A DNA stretch of 10,895 nucleotides, from positions 7,783 through 18,677 of the forward strand of contig DDPO01000004.1 in NCBI GenBank assembly GCA_002342225.1, read 5' to 3'. Position numbers and translations under genes: made by a program. A model generated the notes under the pieces. The model was not told the DNA's origin, did not search any database, and was given only the letters and a program-made list of their open reading frames with translations. This DNA is from Bdellovibrionaceae bacterium UBA2466. GTDB taxonomy: Bacteria > Bdellovibrionota > FAC87 > UBA2466. This document shows, piece after piece, positions 1-5,859 of this stretch (its first letter is position 1; each line of letters opens with the position of its first letter).

Positions 1-1
1 T

Positions 2-493
2 GGGGGTATGGGACTTAAAGGAGTCGATGCCGGTGGTGGAGGTAAGACTGTAGGTATCGACGGTCCCTCAACCAAGGGACTGGGCCGTGGATATTATGGC
101 GATGGAATCGGTGAGGGCATCTCGGGTCCAGGAAGATTCGGTATGAAGGGCGAACATGCGATAAGCATCGTCTCTGAAAATGTGCAGGTGCTATCAGGGC
201 TCTCAAAAGATCTCATCAATGCAGTTGTTCAACGTCATCGAGCCGAGATTCGGGCTTGTTATGATTCTGCGCTACAGAGAAATCCCAAACTATCAGGAAA
301 AGTGGTGATGTCGTTTAGCATTCAACCGAATGGAATCGTCTCAACAGTGGGAGTGAAAGAGAGTACGATCGGCGACAATGGGCTTGAGGGTTGTATTGCT
401 AGCCGAATCAAGAGCTGGGTATTTCCGAAACCTGAAGCTCCTGTGGTAACTGAAGTCGCGGCCTATCCGTTCTACTTAAACCCGGCTAATTAA
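2..493 (+). CDS. AgmX/PglI C-terminal-domain (TonB-like) protein, 5' truncated
   Basis: The reading frame is open to the left edge (codons before the first ATG at 8 read Gly-Gly), so only the C-terminal part is present and the ATG at 8 is probably internal. Numbering from that Met, residues 1-50 are a Gly-rich linker. Residues 70-143 match the AgmX/PglI C-terminal domain of myxobacterial and Bdellovibrio-type envelope proteins: an amphipathic start (VVQRHRAEIRACYD), then GKVVMSFSIQPNGIV, then a second Cys (LEGCIASRIKSWVFP). C84 and C129 are the characteristic Cys pair, probably a disulfide in the periplasm. Known family members resemble TonB C-terminal domains and are thought to transmit inner-membrane energy, for example in gliding-motility complexes. 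The partner here is unknown. The stop TAA at 491-493 overlaps the 3' end of the convergent minus-strand gene by 8 bp. Domain identity is fairly sure; the specific role is not. Confidence 0.85.
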   Translation, partial: GGMGLKGVDAGGGGKTVGIDGPSTKGLGRGYYGDGIGEGISGPGRFGMKGEHAISIVSENVQVLSGLSKDLINAVVQRHRAEIRACYDSALQRNPKLSGKVVMSFSIQPNGIVSTVGVKESTIGDNGLEGCIASRIKSWVFPKPEAPVVTEVAAYPFYLNPAN

Positions 494-2900
494 GACCTAG
501 CCAGCCTAAAAAGCGACTGACAAAACCATTTTTAGTTTCGCCGTTTTTGCTGGTAATCGAACGGTTTACTTTCCGTGTAGTAAGAGATTTTTCCTTACTG
601 TCTTTCCAATTCATCCACTCGGTAATGTCGGTGTTTTTTTCACTCCCTCCAATGGGGGAAACCTGAGCCAGAAATTGAGAGATTGTGTCTAGGCTAGGTT
701 CTTTATTCAATATGTCCCATAAAGAGGTTTTTGCTTCTTCTGTAGCTTTTAGATCTATGTCTTTGCTCTCATTAACCGAGCCGATGTCGGCCGATATTTT
801 CTCAATACTATCGATATTACTTGTTTGCTCATCGAGATCGGACTTTTCAGTGTTGTTAATTTTCTTTTCTAAAGAAGTGTTTTTATCAGTTTTGGCAATA
901 GCTTTTGAGAAAGTGCCATCCATGTTTTTGATGTAGGTTGGTTCAGGTTTCGACGAAATAGGCTTGTTTTCATTGAGATAGTTGTTGTTCTGGTACACAT
1001 AGGTGTTCGAGAAAACAGTTTCTCCAGACCCGCTCTCGTTTTTTCTCGAACTGAGTTTTTGCCTTTTAGGTTGCTTTCGCAAGCTAAATCCTTCTTCTGT
1101 TGACTCCGATTCTTTTTCTTGATCGAACTCTCTTTTAGGATTGAGTGTGCTTTCTGTTGCTAACTTTTGAGACTTTTTAGCATCACTGAATGCCGAGTCT
1201 TTAGAATTCCCAGAGTCAGGTTTAGAGGCTTCGCTCAATGAAGGTTTCGAAGGGGATGAAAAAGGGGTTTGAGTGAACGGTGAGAAAAAAGAACCTCGGT
1301 TGGGCTGCCCTTTCAAGTTCATTTTTAGAGTGTTTGAGGCGTCCTGTTGTTCATTGGCGACATCCGAATTACTAACCGAGGACAATTGTCTTTGCTGAGA
1401 ATTGTTTTCAAAGTTAGTTGTTTCGCCACTGGTTTGTGTGTCTTTGATCCTGTTCGATTTAGCGGAGAACACAGAGTTCGAATGTGAGTTGTTTGCCGTT
1501 TTAGAGCTGTCTCCGTAAACCTCATTAGGATCTGTTATTTCTGAAATTCGCGTTGAGGCCTGAGCTCTTGGTCTTGACTGTGAGCTTTGAGTTCCTTCTG
1601 AAACAGTCACAGGATCGGACGGTTTAGGCTTTGAACCAGTCGCAAGTGGTCCTGTTTTAAGAGGGTCTGTTTTCGGAGGTGTTGTAGGCGTTGTGTTTTG
1701 TGAAAGCTTGGTACCTGAGTCAATTGGTTTAGGCTCTTCATCGAAACGCATGGTCGACTGTCTGTGAGGGCTATTTGGATCATAAAAAGGATTCTTACTA
1801 AATTCTTCGAATTCATTATCTGGTTTAAAAAAAGGATCCTTCTGAAATTGTTCGGATTCATTAAGAAGTGGGGGCTCTTTGAGGTTGTTAGAAAGGTTAT
1901 TTAGTAGTTTCTTGTTCTGCTCTAGTTGTCTCAGGTTGTCTTCGTACTGCGAACGAAGATCTATGTCCAAATCGGTTCTTTTCAGTAGCCGGGTGATATC
2001 TGTTTGGCGTCTGTTATTTCTTCTAATCTCTTCCTTCAGGTCATCTTTCAATTTTAAATCTACTATGTCAGCCGAGCCTTTTGGATTGTTTAGATTCGGA
2101 GGAGCAACAAAATCTGGATTTTTTTGGGGCCCATTGTTATCTCTTGTCTCGTTCCGCTGCTTCGGGGTATTAAGATCCGCTGATGCAGCAGCGCTTACAG
2201 TCCGGTCATCGCTTTCTAATTGTGAAATTTTACCCTTTAAGTCCTTAATCAATTCTTCTTGGGATTTCTTAAAGTGTTCAGGAAGATTTTTTAGCTGGTT
2301 CAGTTCATACAAATGGTCTTTTAATTTTTTTAAAGATTCGGCGTTGTTATTTTGGGTGGGTTTGGGCTGTGGCTGTTGACTCATTTCTAGCAGATCGCGT
2401 TGGATAATCAGTTTCATTACCAAAAATCTGTCTTTATCTCCTTCAACCTCTTCACGTTCGATAGCGCTTAATGTCATTTCTAATCGAATGAGTCTCGACA
2501 TTGTATTTTTCCATATTATTTGATCTTCCTCTCGCACATTTGTGAGTGAAGAAATTTGTTTCAACAAATCTCTAGCACCAGCTAACGGCCCTAATCGATT
2601 GTTATAATTAGTAAGATTTTCGACAAATCGCTCTGTAGCATTTGGCTGACATTGGTAGATACCGTTGTGAAAAGTAAGCTGCTCTGTTTCGATCCCTTCT
2701 TGTATCTCCTCTGCTAATCTGTCCGCCTGGTCGAGGAGGCTAACTGCGAGGTTATGAAGCGTGCTCTGGTCAAATCTTACAATTTGTTCAAAAGAATCAT
2801 CGTGGGAGCTTGCAGCTAGTTTCAAGGGATGAATAGCGACCCAAAGGCTTACCGCCCACACAATAAATAAAAATCGTTTTTGCCCTAGCCCCTGAGGCAT
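486..2900 (-). CDS. Large secreted coiled-coil / disordered protein, unrecognised
   Basis: The frame opens with an ATG at 2915, but the next in-frame ATG at 2900 is preceded by GGGGAGGGGGCAA, a very strong Shine-Dalgarno at normal spacing. I therefore take 2900 as the start (804 aa). Residue numbers below count from the 2915 Met. Residues 12-36 form a Sec signal peptide (KRFLFIVWAVSLWVAIHP, then LAAS), so the protein is exported. About 40-245 is mostly helical and coiled-coil-prone. A second helical stretch lies at about 285-350. Near 353-383 there is a short tandem repeat (FQKDPFFKP and FSKNPFYDP). The rest is Ser/Asn/Gln/Lys/Pro-rich and likely disordered. I see a single Cys (C89). The C-terminus, GFVSRFLGWLGLN, is a short amphipathic tail like that of the 496-aa protein upstream in the same cluster. 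Its stop TAG overlaps the convergent AgmX-type gene by 8 bp. No family recognised; a structural or scaffold role in the envelope is inference. Confidence 0.8.
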   Translation of the reverse strand: MPQGLGQKRFLFIVWAVSLWVAIHPLKLAASSHDDSFEQIVRFDQSTLHNLAVSLLDQADRLAEEIQEGIETEQLTFHNGIYQCQPNATERFVENLTNYNNRLGPLAGARDLLKQISSLTNVREEDQIIWKNTMSRLIRLEMTLSAIEREEVEGDKDRFLVMKLIIQRDLLEMSQQPQPKPTQNNNAESLKKLKDHLYELNQLKNLPEHFKKSQEELIKDLKGKISQLESDDRTVSAAASADLNTPKQRNETRDNNGPQKNPDFVAPPNLNNPKGSADIVDLKLKDDLKEEIRRNNRRQTDITRLLKRTDLDIDLRSQYEDNLRQLEQNKKLLNNLSNNLKEPPLLNESEQFQKDPFFKPDNEFEEFSKNPFYDPNSPHRQSTMRFDEEPKPIDSGTKLSQNTTPTTPPKTDPLKTGPLATGSKPKPSDPVTVSEGTQSSQSRPRAQASTRISEITDPNEVYGDSSKTANNSHSNSVFSAKSNRIKDTQTSGETTNFENNSQQRQLSSVSNSDVANEQQDASNTLKMNLKGQPNRGSFFSPFTQTPFSSPSKPSLSEASKPDSGNSKDSAFSDAKKSQKLATESTLNPKREFDQEKESESTEEGFSLRKQPKRQKLSSRKNESGSGETVFSNTYVYQNNNYLNENKPISSKPEPTYIKNMDGTFSKAIAKTDKNTSLEKKINNTEKSDLDEQTSNIDSIEKISADIGSVNESKDIDLKATEEAKTSLWDILNKEPSLDTISQFLAQVSPIGGSEKNTDITEWMNWKDSKEKSLTTRKVNRSITSKNGETKNGFVSRFLGWLGLN
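1770..1858 (-). repeat. Short tandem peptide repeat within the ~804-aa gene
   Basis: Two adjacent units read EQFQKDPFFKPDNE and EEFSKNPFYDPNSP, sharing the pattern E-[QE]-F-x-K-[DN]-P-F-[FY]-x-P. The DNA is also similar between the units (AATTT...AAG.ATCCTTTTT). They lie between the second helical stretch and the long disordered region. They could be short linear binding motifs. Confidence 0.6.
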
Positions 2901-2911
2901 TTGCCCCCTCC
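2901..2911 (-). promoter_or_regulatory. Strong Shine-Dalgarno deciding the start of the ~804-aa gene
   Basis: On the minus strand the bases before the ATG at 2900 read GGGGAGGGGGCAA (2913-2901). This contains GGAGG six bases upstream of the ATG. The earlier ATG at 2915 has no such element and lies in front of this one, so translation most likely begins at 2900. The site also overlaps the stop of the 84-aa ORF's neighbourhood (TAATG at 2917-2913), which fits translational coupling. Confidence 0.65.
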
Positions 2912-2914
2912 CCA

Positions 2915-3169
2915 TTAAATCAAATACAAGTGAATGAATGTGCTTAACTGAAATAGTGCAAGGGTGGAGCCGACTATCAATTTAAGAGCTAAGTTCTTGT
3001 TTTTTGAATCAGACTGACAACTCTGTGGACACAATTGTGTCGGGCATATGAGTAGGCGGGATGGATGATGTAAAGCCCCTAAACATTTCATGGCTTCGCT
3101 TCTAAGTTGTTGAAAGACTTGAATCTTGCGTGCAAACGATAAAGCCTGTTCAGCACTTTGTGCATTCAT
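2915..3169 (-). CDS. Small Cys/His-rich protein with C-terminal membrane helix, hypothetical
   Basis: This 84-aa ORF fills the gap between the two large cluster genes exactly. It starts 7 nt after the stop of the 496-aa gene, and its TAA shares bases with an ATG of the next frame (TAATG), so it is likely cotranslated. GGGAG lies 12 nt upstream of its ATG, at long but usable spacing. Residues 1-28 are polar and helical. Residues 29-51 carry four Cys and two His (C29, HH34-35, then CPTQLCPQSC at 42-51), an arrangement that could bind a metal or form disulfides. Residues 60-84 (starting LALKLIVG, ending IHLYLI) form one hydrophobic segment at the very C-terminus, resembling a tail anchor. No family recognised. 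The alternative is a spacer without a product; the exact packing and the composed layout argue for a real gene. Confidence 0.5.
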   Translation of the reverse strand: MNAQSAEQALSFARKIQVFQQLRSEAMKCLGALHHPSRLLICPTQLCPQSCQSDSKNKNLALKLIVGSTLALFQLSTFIHLYLI

Positions 3170-3176
3170 TATGCAT

Positions 3177-4667
3177 TCAGACTCCCAACCAGAGCTTCAA
3201 CTTTTGAAACCAATTCGATGTTGAAGCTGTAGCTGGTTTTGGTGTCGGTTGAGCTTTTTTTTCAGACTGTTTCAAGGGCTTGGGTGGAAGGTTAAATAAA
3301 GAATCTGCTATGGCGGGTTTTTGTTGAGTCATCGCTTTTTCGATCTGTTCCTTTAAAAAATACGCTAGTGAATCATTTTGTACTGTCGCCTGTTGGGATA
3401 ATGATTCAGATTCTTCAACTAGAGGCTGTTTTGGCGCTTTAGGCTCTGGCAAGTTTTGTTGTGGCGAAGATACTTCGATAGTAACCGGTGCTTCGATGGG
3501 TACTGTTTCTTTCTGCGGTTCGTAGTAACGAGTGGTTTTTATATTTTGGCTGATAAATTTTTCTTCAGACGACTCCGTCGGGTATGGAGCATAATTCAAC
3601 TGTCTACTGGGTTTATTGGGTTGGAGCGGTCTTTCTCCTAAATCTGTATTAGTTTCAGGTTTGCGAGATTGAGAAAGGGCTATTGTAGTTGAAATAGCAG
3701 TTCGTTCCGGGGCTGTGGCTTTTGGCGTGGGTTTGAGCGAATCGTTCATGAGCGAAGCTAAATTTCTAGGGTTTTTTAAATTCAAAGACTCCGGTTGAGT
3801 TGTTTCTGTTTCTCCTTGTGCAGCCTCTGTTTCTTTGTCAGCCGAGCCTTCAAAACGTTGCTTTTCTATCGGCTTTTCCGAGGATGAGGATTTAGTCAAA
3901 GGAGGCATGCGGTTAGGCGAACTAAATTCCTGTATAAAAGGTCGGAATGGTTGATTGAGTGATTTGGCTTTGTTTGTTAATGTTTCTTCGTTTTCTGTGG
4001 TTTGAAAGTTCGAAAAACTGGGTTCAGAATTTTCGGTGGTTTTAGATGACTTAGCATGAGAGATCTTGCTTAGTTTGCTTTCAAAATAATTGAGCTTATC
4101 CTGCGCAGAACTTAAAAAATGGGTGAATGGTGAATCTGAATGCACTTTACTGTTCTGTGCTTTCGCTAATCCGTCTTTTAACGATTTTATTTCAGATTGA
4201 ATACTGTCAACTCGAGATGGATTTCGCGATTTTAGAGCAACTTCAATATTTTCGTCGAGAATTTCTATTCGGAACCCTAACTGATTTTGTAGTTCATTTT
4301 CATCTAATCGTGCTTTTGCCTCTTCTCTGAACTCATCTAATTTATTCCTATCCTCAGGGAGAGTAAATTGGCCATTAATTAGTTGATCGATACTTTCAAT
4401 TTCAGATTTTAGAGACCCAAGTAGCTCATCATATTTGTCCTGAGTTTTTTCGCCGGCGAGAATGGCTTTTTCAACGGTTTCAAACTCTTCAAAGAGTTTT
4501 TTAAGATTGGTTAACTGCGAGCTAATATCAACAATGCTTTGCTCATTATCCTCGTTCGGGTCTAGAACACTCGGAGACGCATGGTTGTAACCCCATGACG
4601 AACCACTGACCACTTGAAGTGCCAAGCCCAAGAGGGCCAAGCTATTTAATATCGCCCGCTGCCCCAT
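3177..4667 (-). CDS. Secreted coiled-coil / disordered protein (496 aa), unrecognised
   Basis: The start ATG at 4667 has AGGGGAAGTT directly upstream (a good Shine-Dalgarno). Residues 1-23 are a signal peptide (MGQRAILNSLALLGLALQVVS), so the product enters the periplasm. Residues 44-205 are strongly helical with heptad-like Leu/Ile spacing (QLTNLKKLFEEFETVEKAIL and following), a coiled coil. Residues 206-480 are Pro/Ser/Thr/Gln/Lys-rich and low-complexity, probably disordered. The last 14 residues, TSNWFQKLKLWLGV, form a short amphipathic aromatic tail that resembles the end of the ~804-aa protein (GFVSRFLGWLGLN). I see no Cys in the mature part. It is the first full-length gene of a minus-strand cluster that continues with the 84-aa and ~804-aa genes. 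The shared layout (signal peptide, coil, disordered linker, WLG tail) makes it a functional partner or distant relative of the larger protein. Function unknown. Confidence 0.8.
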   Translation of the reverse strand: MGQRAILNSLALLGLALQVVSGSSWGYNHASPSVLDPNEDNEQSIVDISSQLTNLKKLFEEFETVEKAILAGEKTQDKYDELLGSLKSEIESIDQLINGQFTLPEDRNKLDEFREEAKARLDENELQNQLGFRIEILDENIEVALKSRNPSRVDSIQSEIKSLKDGLAKAQNSKVHSDSPFTHFLSSAQDKLNYFESKLSKISHAKSSKTTENSEPSFSNFQTTENEETLTNKAKSLNQPFRPFIQEFSSPNRMPPLTKSSSSEKPIEKQRFEGSADKETEAAQGETETTQPESLNLKNPRNLASLMNDSLKPTPKATAPERTAISTTIALSQSRKPETNTDLGERPLQPNKPSRQLNYAPYPTESSEEKFISQNIKTTRYYEPQKETVPIEAPVTIEVSSPQQNLPEPKAPKQPLVEESESLSQQATVQNDSLAYFLKEQIEKAMTQQKPAIADSLFNLPPKPLKQSEKKAQPTPKPATASTSNWFQKLKLWLGV

Positions 4668-4675
4668 AACTTCCC

Positions 4676-4797
4676 CTATCGACTCATCGGTGCAATGGCG
4701 GGGCCTAGTGGATTAAGTCTCTGAAGTTTAGTCTCCAGTTGTTCGCACTCCTTTTGAATTCGTTTAGGATTTTGATAGATTCAGATAAAAAACTCAT
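4676..4797 (-). pseudogene. Possible 40-codon coiled-coil ORF with a one-base frameshift
   Basis: From the ATG at 4797 the frame reads MSFLSESIKILNEFK. It then continues sensibly only in the -1 frame as KECEQLETKLQRLN, a few more residues and ...APMSR, stopping with TAG at 4678-4676. The span is 122 nt, exactly one base short of 41 codons, and the switch falls on an AAAA run followed by GGAG. One extra A would give an uninterrupted 40-aa helical, coiled-coil-like peptide ending 8 nt before the 496-aa gene, whose Shine-Dalgarno overlaps the TAG. Possible readings are a recent pseudogene, an assembly or homopolymer error, or a programmed/phase-variable shift. Against it: the upstream AGGA is only one base from the ATG, a poor ribosome site, and the ORF is very short. 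Confidence 0.35.
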
Positions 4798-5010
4798 ATC
4801 CTAAATAGGAATTTACATGGTTTGTTTACAGTTTTACTTAAAGGTTCGACAGCTTCTTTAGATGGTATAAGTAACTGAAAATGTTGAGCTATATTTTGAA
4901 GCTCAAGTATACTGGGAGTTTGGTATCGACGAATTGACGATATCACTTACCAACCCTTGCCAAGATAAGTAAAACCCATTAGGGTGAGCCTCTGTCGTTA
5001 TTCAACGAAT
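4798..5010. other. Intergenic region between the secreted-protein cluster and tRNA-Gly
   Basis: Together with the short frameshifted ORF this makes a 343-nt stretch (4668-5010) without a confident protein gene. It must hold the promoter of the minus-strand cluster, but I see no convincing -35/-10 pair on that strand. On the plus strand there is a plausible tRNA promoter with an inverted repeat at 4884-4913. A weaker alternative pair closer to the tRNA is TTGCCA (4968-4973 region) with a poor -10. Confidence 0.5.
4884..4913 (+). promoter_or_regulatory. Candidate promoter for tRNA-Gly
   Basis: TTGAGC at 4884-4889 and TATACT at 4908-4913 are separated by 18 nt, giving four and five matches to the sigma-70 -35 and -10 consensus. 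The transcript would have a leader of about 90 nt before the tRNA at 5011. A 7-bp perfect inverted repeat, TTGAGCT (4884-4890) and AGCTCAA (4900-4906), lies over the -35 and spacer. This is inference from consensus only. Confidence 0.3.
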
Positions 5011-5087
5011 GCGGGACTAGCTCAGTTGGCTAGAGCGTCTCCTTGCCAAGGAGAAGGTCGCGGGTTCGAGCCCCGTGTCCCGCTCCA
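5011..5087 (+). tRNA. tRNA-Gly (anticodon GCC), CCA encoded
   Basis: The complete cloverleaf is readable. Acceptor arm GCGGGAC (5011-5017) pairs with GTCCCGC (5077-5083). The D arm is GCTC/GAGC. The anticodon stem is TCTCC/GGAGA with loop TTGCCAA, placing GCC at 5045-5047. The T stem GCGGG/CCCGT has one G-U pair and the loop is TTCGAGC. The discriminator T at 5084, usual for bacterial tRNA-Gly, is followed by a genomically encoded CCA at 5085-5087. It reads GGC and GGU codons. Only 10 nt separate it from the 3' end of the minus-strand gene at 5098. Confidence 0.97.
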
Positions 5088-5097
5088 ATCTAAAAAA

Positions 5098-5748
5098 TTA
5101 TTTGGTAGGCGCTTTTCGAAGAAAAAGCTTTTGAAATAACCAGTCGAACTCTCGCTCATCTGGAAAAATAGATTCAGCCTCCATCGTATATCCTGGGCGG
5201 TCACTATGGCTCACTGGAGCGACTGTCACATTAGGCTGATAGTAGAGTTTTTCTAGGTCGGTAATTGACCCTCGATAAACTTGAAAGATAAGGAAAGAGA
5301 CTGTCTCCGAGTAGGCCTCTTCTTGGGCGAGCTCGGGCGAGGAGGGGTTGGCTTTTCGATACTTGGCTTTGAGATTGGGATCATTTAAGAGCTGAGAGCG
5401 CTCTTTGGCTAGTGTAGCTGATCTCAAAAAAACATTTCCCCACCAAGCATGAAAGAGCTCATTATAGAAACTTGCGAAATCGTTTCTTTTCCAATCGCTA
5501 AGCTGTGTTCCTACAGCATCGTGATAGATAGTTCCCCCAGTGATGTATCCTGGCTGATAGTGGGGACCGGATTGGGTGGGTTTGATTTCGATCCAAGCAT
5601 CCGCTGCAAAAAGATCTAGAAAAAAAGTACCGGGTAAGTTTCTACTGAGAGATTCATTAAAATAGGGTCTTAATTGGTCAGAATAGTTCGCATGAAGACA
5701 TAAACTAAAAAAGCTAATTGCTAAAACAAGAATTCTTTTAAGGACCAT
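5098..5748 (-). CDS. Small secreted protein with zincin-like NELFH motif, hypothetical
   Basis: The frame is open from an ATG at 5772, but the ATG at 5748 is preceded by GGGGG at 6-nt spacing and gives a classic signal peptide (MVLKRILVLAISFFSLCLHA, then NYSDQ). I therefore start it at 5748 (216 aa). The exported mature part, about 196 aa, is aromatic-rich. Residues 92-104 contain SFYNELFHAWWGN, and about 40 residues later comes EEAYSETVSF. The spacing of E-x-x-H with a following Glu-rich helix recalls the HExxH...E pattern of zinc metallopeptidases, with Asn where the first His would be. No family is recognised, and the match may be accidental. It is divergent from mazG and tail-to-tail with tRNA-Gly. 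Being exported, it is unlikely to work with either neighbour. Confidence 0.75.
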   Translation of the reverse strand: MVLKRILVLAISFFSLCLHANYSDQLRPYFNESLSRNLPGTFFLDLFAADAWIEIKPTQSGPHYQPGYITGGTIYHDAVGTQLSDWKRNDFASFYNELFHAWWGNVFLRSATLAKERSQLLNDPNLKAKYRKANPSSPELAQEEAYSETVSFLIFQVYRGSITDLEKLYYQPNVTVAPVSHSDRPGYTMEAESIFPDEREFDWLFQKLFLRKAPTK

Positions 5749-5811
5749 CACATACCCCCAGCAAAAACCCATCAGACCCGATTTGAGAGATTAAATCAAC
5801 ATGAAAGTCTT

Positions 5812-5840
5812 TTGACTCCACAAGAGAAGGAATTTAAATT
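5812..5840 (+). promoter_or_regulatory. Candidate mazG promoter
   Basis: TTGACT (5812-5817), a 17-nt spacer and TAAATT (5835-5840) form a reasonable sigma-70 promoter. Predicted initiation near 5847 is just ahead of the GGAGAG ribosome site and the ATG at 5860. It overlaps the possible N-terminal extension from TTG 5812, which argues against that longer start. Confidence 0.45.
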
Positions 5841-5859
5841 GCGAAAAAACTGGAGAGAG

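Noticed and set aside
1879..2379. 166-codon plus-strand open frame opposite the ~804-aa gene
   Set aside because: It is antisense to the coiled-coil region; its Ser/Phe/Leu-rich sequence is what the reverse complement of Lys/Glu/Asn-rich codons gives. No ribosome site or domain is visible.
3456..3641. 61-codon plus-strand frame in the disordered part of the 496-aa gene
   Set aside because: Low-complexity antisense frame with no start signal.
5011..5097. tRNA-Gly as an integration site for a mobile element
   Set aside because: No integrase, phage gene or repeated copy of the tRNA 3' end is visible in the window.
5022..5204. 60-codon minus-strand frame crossing the tRNA
   Set aside because: It overlaps the whole tRNA-Gly and the 3' end of the 216-aa gene in another frame; no independent support.
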